Position numbers and translations under genes: made by a program. A DNA stretch of 64,000 nucleotides from positions 2,904,760-2,968,759 of the forward strand of contig NZ_CP006569.1 of NCBI RefSeq assembly GCF_000517425.1, read 5' to 3'. Under the pieces are notes generated by a model, which was given only the letters and a program-made list of their open reading frames with translations, was not told the origin of the DNA and searched no databases. Every line of letters starts with the position of its first letter. Position 1 is the first letter of the stretch. The DNA is from Sodalis praecaptivus. Lineage in GTDB: Bacteria > Pseudomonadota > Gammaproteobacteria > Enterobacterales > Enterobacteriaceae. Below are positions 34,460-43,215 of this stretch, piece by piece.

Positions 34460-35583
34460 GCGCTGGCCTCCAGACTGGCATCCAGTAATAAACTAATGGT
34501 GATTTGCAATGGCACTTCATAGGTGCGCACCACCAGATAAATATCCACCGCTTTTTTGCTCTTCCAGACGATGGTCACGTCACCATCCTGCGGCGGTTTC
34601 ACCTCCCCCGGGAACGACACACCATTGATATTGGCCGCCGTGGACATTTCGCGCAGCGGGCGGGCAAACAGCGTCTGATGCGCGGCAATGCTGCCCGGCG
34701 TACTGTTAAGCGACCGGTCGGCAATTTTGCCGATCGCCAGCAGGCGCACGCGGCGGGCGGCTTTATCAACGATACGTAGCGTCTCTATCGACTGAAAATC
34801 GCCACCCTCGACATCGAGCGTACGCCCGTCAGACCAGTAAAAGCCGTCATAATCGGGATACCACATCGGCACGCTAAAGCGCTGCGCTTCCAGCGCCTGA
34901 AGCGTGGCCAATTCCAGCGGCGCGCCGGCAGCGTCCAGCGGGTGCTCATCGCTGCCTAAATTTAAAAGCGCCCCGGTTTTGACGCGCGCCGGGCTATCGG
35001 CAATGGTCACGCCTCGATTGCACAGACGGCCGGCCAGCACCCCCGGTTCATTGCCCCACAGGCGGGGAACCAGTTGCACCCCTTTTTCCGCAATGTCTTG
35101 TTGTAACGTGGCCAGGCGTTTCAGATAGTCGGCCTGCGCCTCTTTTTCCTGCATACCCTGCACCGCGAGAATGAACCAGACCCAGCGGCCATATTTCGCT
35201 GTCAGTTCCGATCGCAGCGTTGCCGCCTGACTAATGATCGTTTTGGCAGAAATATCATCCGACAGCACCACCCCTTCCACCGAACAGACGCGCTGTGCGG
35301 CCTTGACCGCCGTCGCCCACGCGTCCGCTTTACTGTCTGCGGCCAGTACGTGGATAAAGCCCCACCAGTTTTGACCGGCGTTAGCCACGGCCGCTAAAAC
35401 ATCGTTTTTTAACGGGCTGTCAGCGTCGCCAAGCAATGCATCAAAATCACTCTGTGCGTTGACAGCCAATGTTTTCCCTACATTTTTATCACCGGTCCCG
35501 ATAAACAGCAGCGTGCGCTCCACGTCAGTGGTTTCGCCCAATAGCTGATTTATCTGGTTAACGGTAACAGTGGGCCAGCTCAT
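34456..35583 (-). CDS. Contractile tail sheath protein (DUF2586 type)
   Basis: A 375-residue sheath protein in the place of P2 gpFI. Visible are MSWPTVTVNQINQLLGETTDVERTLLFIGTG, GWFIHV-like LAADSKADAWATAVKAA, RLWGNEPGVLAGRLCNRGVTIADSPARVKTGALL and DGFYWSDGRTLDVEGGDFQSIETLRIVDKAARRVRLLAIGKIADRSLNSTPGSI. The DUF2586 style marks the K139-like branch rather than P2 itself. Confidence 0.85.
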   Translation of the reverse strand: MSWPTVTVNQINQLLGETTDVERTLLFIGTGDKNVGKTLAVNAQSDFDALLGDADSPLKNDVLAAVANAGQNWWGFIHVLAADSKADAWATAVKAAQRVCSVEGVVLSDDISAKTIISQAATLRSELTAKYGRWVWFILAVQGMQEKEAQADYLKRLATLQQDIAEKGVQLVPRLWGNEPGVLAGRLCNRGVTIADSPARVKTGALLNLGSDEHPLDAAGAPLELATLQALEAQRFSVPMWYPDYDGFYWSDGRTLDVEGGDFQSIETLRIVDKAARRVRLLAIGKIADRSLNSTPGSIAAHQTLFARPLREMSTAANINGVSFPGEVKPPQDGDVTIVWKSKKAVDIYLVVRTYEVPLQITISLLLDASLEASA

Positions 35584-36284
35584 GATCTTCCCCTGATATC
35601 CTGTGCGTTAACATCCCAGCCGAACCCGATAGCCTGAAGCTGCCGCGCCAGCGCCTTGTTAAACTCATCCTGTCCAATGCCCAGAAACGCCCTGGCGGGC
35701 AAGTCTATTTGCCAGCTGGTTTTCACCGGCTTATTTTCCAGTTTACGGATCAGCAAGCCGGCCTGGCGGGCGGACATATTTTGTTCTATTTCCTGATAGC
35801 CGGGCTTGCGCCAGCGTTTTCCTTTTCGGACCTGATAGCCGGCTTTGCGCAGGCGTTTCGCCTGGCGCCGGGTTGCGGCCCGGTCGTCCTGTTTCGCGCC
35901 TGTGACCTGTTCGCGCTTCACGGTGACCTTCATCCCTTGCTGTTGCACATAACCCACCACGCCAGCCGGCAAGGGGCCTTTAGCATTGCGATAATGACCA
36001 CCGAACAAGTACAGGCGGACAGAGTCAATCGCCGGCATTTCCCGGATGCGAATAAGCTTTGGCATCTGGCGCAACATTTTGCCCTTACGCCGGGTTTTCC
36101 TGCCGGGCCACGCCTCACCGTCTGGGGAGCACTGGTTACGCACGTTGCGCTTCGCTGCCGCTTCCACGCCGTATTTGGCTATTCGCCATAGCAGCCGGCG
36201 CCGTTTTGGCGCCGGTAGCGCCAGGCGCTTCAATGCCCCTTGCAATTGCTGAAACTGTTCTTTGTTCAGCTCCGCGCGGATCAT
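35580..36284 (-). CDS. Virion morphogenesis protein (gpS-like)
   Basis: A 234-residue basic protein of the phage virion morphogenesis (P2 gpS) family: LNKEQFQQLQGALKRLALPAPKRRRLLWRIAKYGVEAAAKRNVRNQCSPDGEAWPGRK at the start and KTSWQIDLPARAFLGIGQDEFNKAL near the end. It acts in tail completion. Longer than P2 gpS because of a Lys/Arg-rich insertion at about 120-165. Confidence 0.82.
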   Translation of the reverse strand: MIRAELNKEQFQQLQGALKRLALPAPKRRRLLWRIAKYGVEAAAKRNVRNQCSPDGEAWPGRKTRRKGKMLRQMPKLIRIREMPAIDSVRLYLFGGHYRNAKGPLPAGVVGYVQQQGMKVTVKREQVTGAKQDDRAATRRQAKRLRKAGYQVRKGKRWRKPGYQEIEQNMSARQAGLLIRKLENKPVKTSWQIDLPARAFLGIGQDEFNKALARQLQAIGFGWDVNAQDIRGRS

Positions 36285-36763
36285 GCTTGCCCCTCGGTGC
36301 GCGGGATCACCGTCACTTCGTCAGCCTGCCAGATGTCCGGGGCAGCCAATCGCCAGCGCTGGCCATCAAACGGGATCGGCCCATCCTTATCCGGTATCAG
36401 ATCTAATGCATCAGCCAGCGGCAGCGTGACCACCACAATGGCCGTGTCCTGGTCGATAATGTCGATATCGAATTCCGGCAATTCACTTTCAAGGCCGGTT
36501 TCCTCAAGCAGCCCGCTGGCGTCCTCACTGAGCCAGGCCATTAATAACGTCATTAAAATTTTGGGATCGTGTTCGCGGTAAGGGTAACGCTCCCAGGTCA
36601 ACACGGCGTTATAGCGAATGACGGCGATACGATATTGCCCCAGCCCGATATCCCGCTGCGCCGGAATGAAGGTGATTTCGTCCATCTGACTGTCAAACCC
36701 CTGCATCGCCCTTTTCGGCATAGAGGCGATGAGAAAATCGGTCAATGAGGTTAACTGACTCAT
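36281..36763 (-). CDS. Tail completion protein (gpR-like)
   Basis: A 160-residue protein between the head completion (L) and gpS-like genes, the place of P2 gpR. MSQLTSLTDFLIASMPKRAMQGFDSQMDEITFIPAQRDIGLGQY begins it; a beta-rich middle and FDIDIIDQDTAIVVVTLPLADAL follow. Assignment rests on position and length; the sequence is divergent. Confidence 0.65.
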   Translation of the reverse strand: MSQLTSLTDFLIASMPKRAMQGFDSQMDEITFIPAQRDIGLGQYRIAVIRYNAVLTWERYPYREHDPKILMTLLMAWLSEDASGLLEETGLESELPEFDIDIIDQDTAIVVVTLPLADALDLIPDKDGPIPFDGQRWRLAAPDIWQADEVTVIPRTEGQA

Positions 36764-37212
36764 ATCATCGCCACCGTAACGCGTTTCAGCCCCTTCAGGC
36801 GCCGCACCGCCAGCGTGGATTCAGCAATCAGACTCGTGCGCGTGTCGTCGCTCTCCTGTCCCGGGTGGCTATCACGGCGCCCGACAGAGGCGAATTCCCC
36901 TATCAGGTCGGCCTTGGCGCGGGCAAACACCGCTTTGCGATAGCGGGCGCAAAGCAGGTTTTCACCCGCTATTTCCATTCCTGGCACCGCCGCCGCGCTG
37001 TCATGGCCGCCGCTGCGAAGTTGGGCAACGACGCTTGCCAAATCATCATTGATTTCGCCGGCGGCGGTCAGCAGCGCCTGGCGAACAGTGGCCGCGTCAA
37101 TATCGGCCGGTATGGTCCGCTGTGACTGAAAATCGCTGACGTTTAAATCCGGCCAGAAACCGTCATTGGTTAACGTTGCGTCGTCATAATTGATTGCAGT
37201 TCCGCTAAACAC
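36760..37212 (-). CDS. Head completion protein (gpL-like)
   Basis: A 150-residue head completion/stabilisation protein. DATLTNDGFWPDLNVSDFQSQRTIPADIDAATVRQALLTAAGEINDDLASVV and LCARYRKAVFARAKADLIGEFASVGRRDSHPGQESDDTRTSLIAESTLAVRRLKG match the P2 gpL layout. A GTG at 37212 with GGAGGA upstream is the likely start; the open frame to 37359 overlaps the terminase gene and looks non-coding. Confidence 0.82.
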   Translation of the reverse strand: MFSGTAINYDDATLTNDGFWPDLNVSDFQSQRTIPADIDAATVRQALLTAAGEINDDLASVVAQLRSGGHDSAAAVPGMEIAGENLLCARYRKAVFARAKADLIGEFASVGRRDSHPGQESDDTRTSLIAESTLAVRRLKGLKRVTVAMI

Positions 37213-37261
37213 GACTTCCTCCAAAAAAAAGCGGGCGGACCGGTTTCCACGGGCGAAGCGC

Positions 37262-37999
37262 TTATGCGTTCCCCTCCACCGCGCCCGCTTTCGGGTCGGT
37301 AGCCTTTTCCAGCGCCCGCAGACGGGCAGCAATACGCTGCAACATCGTGCCGACGCCACATTTCGGATCGAATCCCTTCGCCTGTTCCAGCAGGGTCAGA
37401 GACTGGCGTAAGACGTCCCTGTCTTCTATTGCCGCCGCGCGTGGCTCTCCGTGCTCATCACGCAGCAGGTGCAGGCCGGCAAACTTCAGGTATTTGGCCT
37501 TTATGACCTCATACACATTCCAGTTCTGCAGGACGTTATCGCGCGTGCGGCTAAAATACGGCTCAACGTCATGCCCCTGCGCGGCTTCCGTTTCCGCCCA
37601 GGCCAACACCGTATCCGCCACAAATACCGGGAACGAACTGCTAAACGCGACCGGGGTTTCCTGTCCCCTGGCGATCGCCTCGTCCGCCCAGTCCAGCGCC
37701 TGGTCATACTGGCCGGTATCGAACAGCCAGATAACACACCAGACAAAAATCCGGTTTTGATGCACGCTTTCACCTTCCAGCCAGGTTTGCGCCGTGGGCA
37801 ACCAACGCGGCAGCAACACGTCACGTTTGTAATCAATGCGCGCCGCACGGCTCTCCATCGCCGCCGCCGTGGCCAAATCCTTATCCAGCGCAGTGAGCTG
37901 GATATGCAGGCTGGTCTCGACACCGAGCGCCTGCTGCGCTTGCAACTGACGTTCAGCTTGTATGCGCGCACTGTGCCGCTGGCATGGTGAAAGGCTCAT
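37262..37999 (-). CDS. Terminase endonuclease subunit (gpM)
   Basis: A 245-residue P2 gpM-like terminase subunit: MSLSPCQRHSARIQAERQ, then LHIQLTALDKDLA, NRIFVWCVIWLFDTGQYDQALDWADEAIARGQ, and FAGLHLLRDEHGEPRAAAIEDRDVLRQSLTLLEQAKGFDPKCGVGTML. It cuts concatemers at cos together with gpP. No anomalies; it follows the capsid gene by 13 bases. Confidence 0.9.
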   Translation of the reverse strand: MSLSPCQRHSARIQAERQLQAQQALGVETSLHIQLTALDKDLATAAAMESRAARIDYKRDVLLPRWLPTAQTWLEGESVHQNRIFVWCVIWLFDTGQYDQALDWADEAIARGQETPVAFSSSFPVFVADTVLAWAETEAAQGHDVEPYFSRTRDNVLQNWNVYEVIKAKYLKFAGLHLLRDEHGEPRAAAIEDRDVLRQSLTLLEQAKGFDPKCGVGTMLQRIAARLRALEKATDPKAGAVEGNA

Positions 38000-38012
38000 A
38001 GCTCCCCCTGGC

Positions 38013-39047
38013 TTATTCCCCGGCCGGTGGCGTCACAGGCGCCCCGATGGTGACCGCACTTTCATCAAACGCGGCGTACAGCTCCAGGTACTCAACCGCA
38101 TAACCTTCGTTACGCAGGTATTTGTTTTCGTACTGTTTACGGTCTTCTACAAACTCCGCATTACGCTGACGCGTGCCGCGCTGGGTGTAGATATGCAGGT
38201 TCGGCAGCGTGGTGACGATCATGCGTTTACCCGGCATAAACGGCGGGACGTAGGCCGTGCGGCCGGCGATACTGTCAGACAGCAGCTGCGCGGCGATTTT
38301 CTCCGTCGGCTTATCCGCTTTCTGGTAGAGGCGGAAAGACTCGGCAGCCACAAGGTCAGCGCCGGCCAGAACGACAAGACGCGGGTCATTACGGTACTGA
38401 GCCGGGATTTTTGTGTTGATAAGATCGGAAGCCATCGCGTCAAGTGACACATAATCACCTTTGCCGTCGCCATCAAGCACAACCGCGTCGTCGATAATCT
38501 GCTGCCCATCCTTCCACTCTTTGACGATTTGGTGCCAGCCCTTATTCACATCTTCGCCGTTCGGGTTCTTTTTGGGGTCCGTGGTTTCCGCAATAGACTG
38601 ACCGTTAAAGCCGATTCGCAGCATATCCAGCGCAAATGACTGGTTGGTAAATTCCTGCACGCGCTGGAAGAACTCATCTTCATCGCCGGCATTCGCCCAG
38701 ACAGAAAGCTGTTGCCAGGTCAGTGCTGCACAGGAATCGGTTTCAACCAGCTTGTAGTCATTGCCGCTCACGCCCACTTTCTTACGGAAGCGGCCATCCC
38801 GCACGCGTCCTGTATACAGATCAGAACTGCCAACCGGCACGACCTGCCCCTGTAACTGGTCAACATCAGCTACGGTTATCAGATTCAGGAAATCAGTCTG
38901 TTCCATCAATGCATTGCGCAGCTGGGTTTCTTTCGGGTCGGTCAGCGCAAACCAGCGGTCGCTATCGGTAGCACCATAGGATTCACGCAGCCCGGTGTGG
39001 TAATGACGAAGAAATTCACGGGCCTTCGTATTCAATTGCATATTCAT
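38013..39047 (-). CDS. Major capsid protein (gpN)
   Basis: A 344-residue P2-family major capsid protein. The N-terminus MNMQLNTKAREFLRHYHTGLRESYG, the segment PKETQLRNALMEQTDFLNLITVADVDQLQGQVV and WHQIVKEWKDGQQIIDD...YVSLDAMASDLINTKIPAQYRNDPRLVVLAGADLVA are characteristic. It follows the scaffold gene by 28 bases. Length is typical. Confidence 0.95.
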   Translation of the reverse strand: MNMQLNTKAREFLRHYHTGLRESYGATDSDRWFALTDPKETQLRNALMEQTDFLNLITVADVDQLQGQVVPVGSSDLYTGRVRDGRFRKKVGVSGNDYKLVETDSCAALTWQQLSVWANAGDEDEFFQRVQEFTNQSFALDMLRIGFNGQSIAETTDPKKNPNGEDVNKGWHQIVKEWKDGQQIIDDAVVLDGDGKGDYVSLDAMASDLINTKIPAQYRNDPRLVVLAGADLVAAESFRLYQKADKPTEKIAAQLLSDSIAGRTAYVPPFMPGKRMIVTTLPNLHIYTQRGTRQRNAEFVEDRKQYENKYLRNEGYAVEYLELYAAFDESAVTIGAPVTPPAGE

Positions 39048-39075
39048 TTTCCTCAGAGAAAAACGGCCTCATCCC

Positions 39076-39912
39076 TTACAGGAAGTTGAAGCCTTTTTTG
39101 CCCTTGCTGAATTTCTTCGCCGGCAGCTGCGTGATTTTGGCATTCAGCTTGCTGAAGTTTTTCACCAGCTCCGGCAGGTTCCCGACCAGTCGTGCGAAAT
39201 CTTCGGTATCGACGATATCTTTCACGGTATCGACATCCTCTTGCACGTCTTCTACAGCCTGTTCTGTCTCTGACTGCGCCCCTTCCAGCTTTGCCACGCG
39301 ATCTTCCAGCGCGGCCAGCGCATCGGCCAGCGCCTGTAACGCGTCAGCCGGTACCGGCTCAGGTGTCGTAGTTTGTTCCGGCTCGTCTATACTAAAAAAA
39401 TGACGCCAGCCTTTTTTCGCTTTAGACATTCCCTTTTCCCTTTTAAATTCCCTGATTTCATCAAACGCTAACGGTTTATAGGGTCCGATGCGTTTACCTT
39501 TGCTGCGGCTGAAACGTAGCCGTGTCGTACTCACCCCGGCCGGGCTATCCGTCACCGCCAACCCTTCCAGGTAGGTTTTGCCGGTTCCTCTAAAATTGCC
39601 GTCCGGGGTAAATTCCGGCGATAAAAATAAAAGCTGGCCGTCTGCATTTGCCTTGAGCAATGAAATGCCCGGACAAAGGCGAGCATATAACCGAAGAATA
39701 TTCTCGTCATCGCGTTCAGCTTTTAATTCCAGCACCTCCCCCATATTGCCATAATTGCGCGAATGCTCGGGCCATAACAGCGCGGTATATAATAAAGGAT
39801 CATATAATGCGGCCGCATCGATTAACCATTGTTCTTCAATGCTCCGCTTATCTACCGTTTCCCCTGCCGTAGCAATACAAATCCAATTTGTTGCCAGTTG
39901 AGAACCTGACAT
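39076..39912 (-). CDS. Capsid scaffolding protein (gpO)
   Basis: A 278-residue GPO-family scaffolding protein with the N-terminal protease part (NWICIATAGETVDKRSIEEQWLIDAAALYDPLLYTALLWPEHSR, GNMGEVLELKAERDD) carrying the Asp-His-Ser type residues of this family, and a coiled-coil scaffold part (about 195-265) rich in Ala/Glu. First gene of the minus-strand head operon; its start faces the terminase ATPase gene across a 142-base divergent control region. Confidence 0.93.
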   Translation of the reverse strand: MSGSQLATNWICIATAGETVDKRSIEEQWLIDAAALYDPLLYTALLWPEHSRNYGNMGEVLELKAERDDENILRLYARLCPGISLLKANADGQLLFLSPEFTPDGNFRGTGKTYLEGLAVTDSPAGVSTTRLRFSRSKGKRIGPYKPLAFDEIREFKREKGMSKAKKGWRHFFSIDEPEQTTTPEPVPADALQALADALAALEDRVAKLEGAQSETEQAVEDVQEDVDTVKDIVDTEDFARLVGNLPELVKNFSKLNAKITQLPAKKFSKGKKGFNFL

Positions 39913-39971
39913 AAAGCCCCCTCTTTTGCTGCCAAGGTAGTATTCACAATAATCACCGCCCGCGCATGCAC

Positions 39972-40015
39972 TTTAATTCGGATATCTGCTGTTAGCCGAA
40001 CACATCCGAATTAAA
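39972..40015. promoter_or_regulatory. Perfect dyad in the divergent late promoter region
   Basis: A 12-bp inverted repeat, TTTAATTCGGAT (39972-39983) and ATCCGAATTAAA (40004-40015), with a 20-base spacer. The arms are 32 bases apart centre to centre, about three helical turns. It lies midway between the scaffold and terminase genes, where P2-like phages have divergent Ogr-activated late promoters. The classical P2 TGT-N12-ACA site is not obvious. Binding by the prophage Ogr-like protein is inferred. Confidence 0.6.
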
Positions 40016-40054
40016 GAGGCATTACATAACGAAACGGCAGGGCATAATGCGCGC

Positions 40055-41836
40055 ATGGCTAAATATTCTGAAGAATTGAAAGGCGTAGCGCGGGCGCTTT
40101 ATTTAAAACGTTATACCCCGCAGGAAATCGCCAGCGAGCTTAATCTGCCCAATCGACGCATCGTCTATTATTGGGCGGAGAAATACCGTTGGTCTGAACT
40201 GCTCTCACATGAATCCACTGAAGAGGCGCTGAACCGTCGCATTCAAACGTTGACCCTGCGTGAGGGCAAAGCAGAAATGGAATTACGCGAGCTGGACAGC
40301 CTGGTGGCCCATCTGGTTAAGCTGCGCGCTCAGCACAATAAACATCAGGAAAAGCTGGCAGAAGCGCGCTATACGCATAGCGAGACATCATTAAACGGGA
40401 CAGGTAAAGACGATAAACCGCGCAAGCGCGGCAAATACAAAAAAAACGATATCAGCGGACTGAAACAGGCGGATTTTGATACCTGGGCGGATGAACATCT
40501 TTTTGGCTACCAGAAGCATTTGCGCGTCAATATCAGTCAGCAGGTGCGCAACATCCTCAAAAGCCGGCAAATCGGCGCAACATGGTATTTTGCCTTTGAA
40601 GCGTTTGAAAACGCGGTTTTGACCGGCGACCCGCAAATATTTCTTTCGGCGTCACGTCAGCAAGCAGAAGTGTTTCGCTCCTATATCGTCAATATCGCCG
40701 AGCAGTATTTTGGCATTACCCTGACCGGCAACCCGATCCGACTCAGCAACGGCGCAGAGCTGCGTTTTCTGTCTACCAACAAAAATACCGCCCAGTCCTA
40801 TAGCGGTCATCTGTACTGTGATGAATATTTTTGGATCCCCAACTTTACCCGTTTAAATGAAGTCGCCAGCGCGATGGCCACCCATGATAAATGGCGCATT
40901 ACTTACTTTTCCACGCCAAGCAGCAAGACACACCAGGCTTACCCCTTCTGGACCGGTGAAGAATGGAAGCGCGGCGATAAGAAACGCGCACGGGTAGCGT
41001 TCCCCTCAGAGAAAGCATTACGCAACGGCGGCCAACGCTGCCCTGATGGCCAGTGGCGCTACATCATAACGATGGAGGACGCTATTGCCGGCGGCTTTAA
41101 CCTGGCCAGCATTGAGAAGCTGCGCAACCGCTATAACCGCGACACGTTCGATATGCTGTTTATGTGCGTGTTCGTGGACAGTAAAGACTGTGTCTTTTCC
41201 TTCGCACATGTCGAGCGCTGCTGTATCGACCCGGATATCTGGCAAGACCACGATCCCAACCTGCCACGGCCGTTCGGCAACCGTGAGGTGTGGGCGGGCT
41301 ATGATCCCGCGCGCAGTGGCGATACGTCAACCTTTGTCATCGTCGCGCCACCCTTGCATGCCGGCGAAAAATTTCGCGTGCTGCGTGTGTTTCACTGGCA
41401 GGGGATGAACTGGAGCTGGCAGGCGGCACAAATCAAAAAATTGTTTGGTCAATACAACATGACCTATATCGGCGTAGACACCACCGGCCTGGGCAGCGGC
41501 GTATTTGAAAGCATTCAACATTTCGCCATCCGGCAAGCCGTGGCGATCCGCTATGGCGTTGAAACAAAAAATCGCCTTGTGATGAAGATGATCGACGTTA
41601 TCGAAGCGGGCCGGGTGCAGTGGGAGAAAGATAAAACCGAAATCGCCGCCAGCTTTATGACTATTCGCCGAACCTCCACCGCCAGCGGCAATGCGATGAC
41701 GTTTGTCGCCGACCGCAGCGCCGAAACCGGCCACGCCGATAGCTTCTGGTCTATCGCGCATGCGATTGATAATGAACCACTGGATCACGACAACCAGCGC
41801 ACCTCACGCTGGGGTAACTTAGGGAAAGCCGCATGA
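40055..41836 (+). CDS. Terminase ATPase subunit (gpP)
   Basis: A 593-residue large terminase of the P2 gpP type. An N-terminal helix-turn-helix (KGVARALYLKRYTPQEIASELNLPNRRIVYYWAEKYRW) is followed by the ATPase with LKSRQIGATWYFAFEAF (Walker A-like) and GHLYCDEYFWIPNF (Walker B-like), and the nuclease part with GYDPARSGDTSTFVIVAPP and VDTTGLGSGVFE. It starts the plus-strand late operon and overlaps the portal gene by four bases. Confidence 0.95.
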   Translation: MAKYSEELKGVARALYLKRYTPQEIASELNLPNRRIVYYWAEKYRWSELLSHESTEEALNRRIQTLTLREGKAEMELRELDSLVAHLVKLRAQHNKHQEKLAEARYTHSETSLNGTGKDDKPRKRGKYKKNDISGLKQADFDTWADEHLFGYQKHLRVNISQQVRNILKSRQIGATWYFAFEAFENAVLTGDPQIFLSASRQQAEVFRSYIVNIAEQYFGITLTGNPIRLSNGAELRFLSTNKNTAQSYSGHLYCDEYFWIPNFTRLNEVASAMATHDKWRITYFSTPSSKTHQAYPFWTGEEWKRGDKKRARVAFPSEKALRNGGQRCPDGQWRYIITMEDAIAGGFNLASIEKLRNRYNRDTFDMLFMCVFVDSKDCVFSFAHVERCCIDPDIWQDHDPNLPRPFGNREVWAGYDPARSGDTSTFVIVAPPLHAGEKFRVLRVFHWQGMNWSWQAAQIKKLFGQYNMTYIGVDTTGLGSGVFESIQHFAIRQAVAIRYGVETKNRLVMKMIDVIEAGRVQWEKDKTEIAASFMTIRRTSTASGNAMTFVADRSAETGHADSFWSIAHAIDNEPLDHDNQRTSRWGNLGKAA

Positions 41837-42852
41837 AAAAACAAAAATTCCAGGATCGCCGCAGCGGCCGTAAACCGCGTCAGATGAGCATTATCACCCT
41901 GGGAAAACCCGAACCCATTTTAACCACCGGCACGAATTATACTGACGTCTGGTATGACAACGAGGCGGAGCATTGGACCTTACCCATTGACAGGCTGGCG
42001 CTGGCGCAACTGGTCAATCTCAATGCACAGCACGGCGGCGTTCTCTATGCCCGCCGCAATATGATCATCGCCAACTATGCCGGCGGCGGGATGACACATG
42101 AGCAGCTCGGCGCGGCGGTCTTTGACTACTTGACGTTTGGCGACGTGGCCATTTTAAAGGTCCGCAATGGCTGGGGTGAGGTAGTAGACCTCTACCCGCT
42201 GCCGGCGCTGTATACCCGTCAACGCAAAACCGGGGAATTTGTGGTTCTGCAACAAGAACAGCCCATGATTTACCCGCCAGAAGATATTATTTTTCTAAAG
42301 CAGTATGACCCGCAACAGGGCATCTATGGTCTGCCGGATTACATCAGCGGTATTCATTCGGCCTTGTTGAATGGCGAGGCAACCATATTCAGGCGCCGCT
42401 ACTATCACAACGGCGCCCACACCGGCGGTGTGCTTTATTCTAATGACCCAAATATGACTGATGAAGTCGAAGAAGAAATTATACAGAAGCTTGAACAGTC
42501 AAAAGGCATTGGCAATTTCAGCACGCTATTTGTCAATATACCGAAAGGCGACCCTGACGGTATCAAATTTATCCCCATAGGGGATATTAGTGCGAAAGAC
42601 GAGTTTCAGAACGTCAAAAGTATCAGCGCGCAGGATGTTTTGACGGCTCACCGATTTCCGGCGGGGCTTGCGGGGATAATCCCGACCAATGGGGCTGTCA
42701 TGGGGGATATTGAAAAGGCCGCAAACACTTACCGCCGCGCGGAAATCTTGCCTATACAGCGGATGTTAGCGGCTTCGGTTGCAAATCAGCAGGATATCTC
42801 GGCATACCTACAATTAGTTTTCCAGAACACTGATAAGACTAACGGTGATTAA
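41833..42852 (+). CDS. Phage portal protein (gpQ)
   Basis: A 339-residue P2 gpQ-family portal: WTLPIDRLALAQLVNLNAQHGGVLYARRNM, FDYLTFGDVAILKVRNGWGEVVDLYPLPALYTRQR, EDIIFLKQYDPQQGIYGLPDYISG, and the conserved DVLTAHRFPAGLAGIIPTNGAVMGDIEKA near the end. It forms the DNA entry ring. Ends with TAATG where a downstream frame could begin. Confidence 0.95.
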   Translation: MKKQKFQDRRSGRKPRQMSIITLGKPEPILTTGTNYTDVWYDNEAEHWTLPIDRLALAQLVNLNAQHGGVLYARRNMIIANYAGGGMTHEQLGAAVFDYLTFGDVAILKVRNGWGEVVDLYPLPALYTRQRKTGEFVVLQQEQPMIYPPEDIIFLKQYDPQQGIYGLPDYISGIHSALLNGEATIFRRRYYHNGAHTGGVLYSNDPNMTDEVEEEIIQKLEQSKGIGNFSTLFVNIPKGDPDGIKFIPIGDISAKDEFQNVKSISAQDVLTAHRFPAGLAGIIPTNGAVMGDIEKAANTYRRAEILPIQRMLAASVANQQDISAYLQLVFQNTDKTNGD

Positions 42853-42905
42853 TGCCGAACAAAAGAGTAAAATACACAAAAGACCAATCTTCGGGAGCTA
42901 TCAAC

Positions 42906-43181
42906 ATGCGAGTCATGAAAGTCTACTGTCCAGTGTGTGAGGCAAAAGCGGTTATAAAAAAAACCGCTCGCAAGCATAAAGAGCTGTGTGATTTATATTG
43001 CTCTTGTACTGACGTTGAATGTGGCCATACATTCGTCATGAATATGACATTTTCGCATACTATCAGCCCGAGCGCGAAGTCTAGCGATGCACTAATTGCC
43101 ACTATTTGCAGTAGCCTTAATCGCCAGCAAAAACAATTAATGCTTAATTTGTTGAATATAGAAGGTATCACTATATCCTAA
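42906..43181 (+). CDS. ogr: Ogr/Delta-like zinc-finger late activator
   Basis: A 91-residue activator of phage late promoters. The zinc finger is visible as YCPVCEAKAVIKK...LCDLYCSCTDVECGHTFVMN, the C-X2-C...C-X4-C pattern of Ogr/Delta proteins, followed by the conserved start of the C-terminal part (SHTISPSA). The ATG at 42906 has GGGAG eight bases upstream; an alternative ATG at 42852 overlaps the portal stop. In P2 ogr follows gene D at the far end; here it is behind the portal gene. Confidence 0.85.
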   Translation: MRVMKVYCPVCEAKAVIKKTARKHKELCDLYCSCTDVECGHTFVMNMTFSHTISPSAKSSDALIATICSSLNRQQKQLMLNLLNIEGITIS

Positions 43182-43215
43182 TGCATAAAGTGCTGTCATA
43201 AATGCATTTTTAAGA

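Noticed and set aside
35709-36191. Forward 160-codon frame in the tail completion region
   Set aside because: Antisense shadow of the gpS-like gene; no ribosome-binding site.
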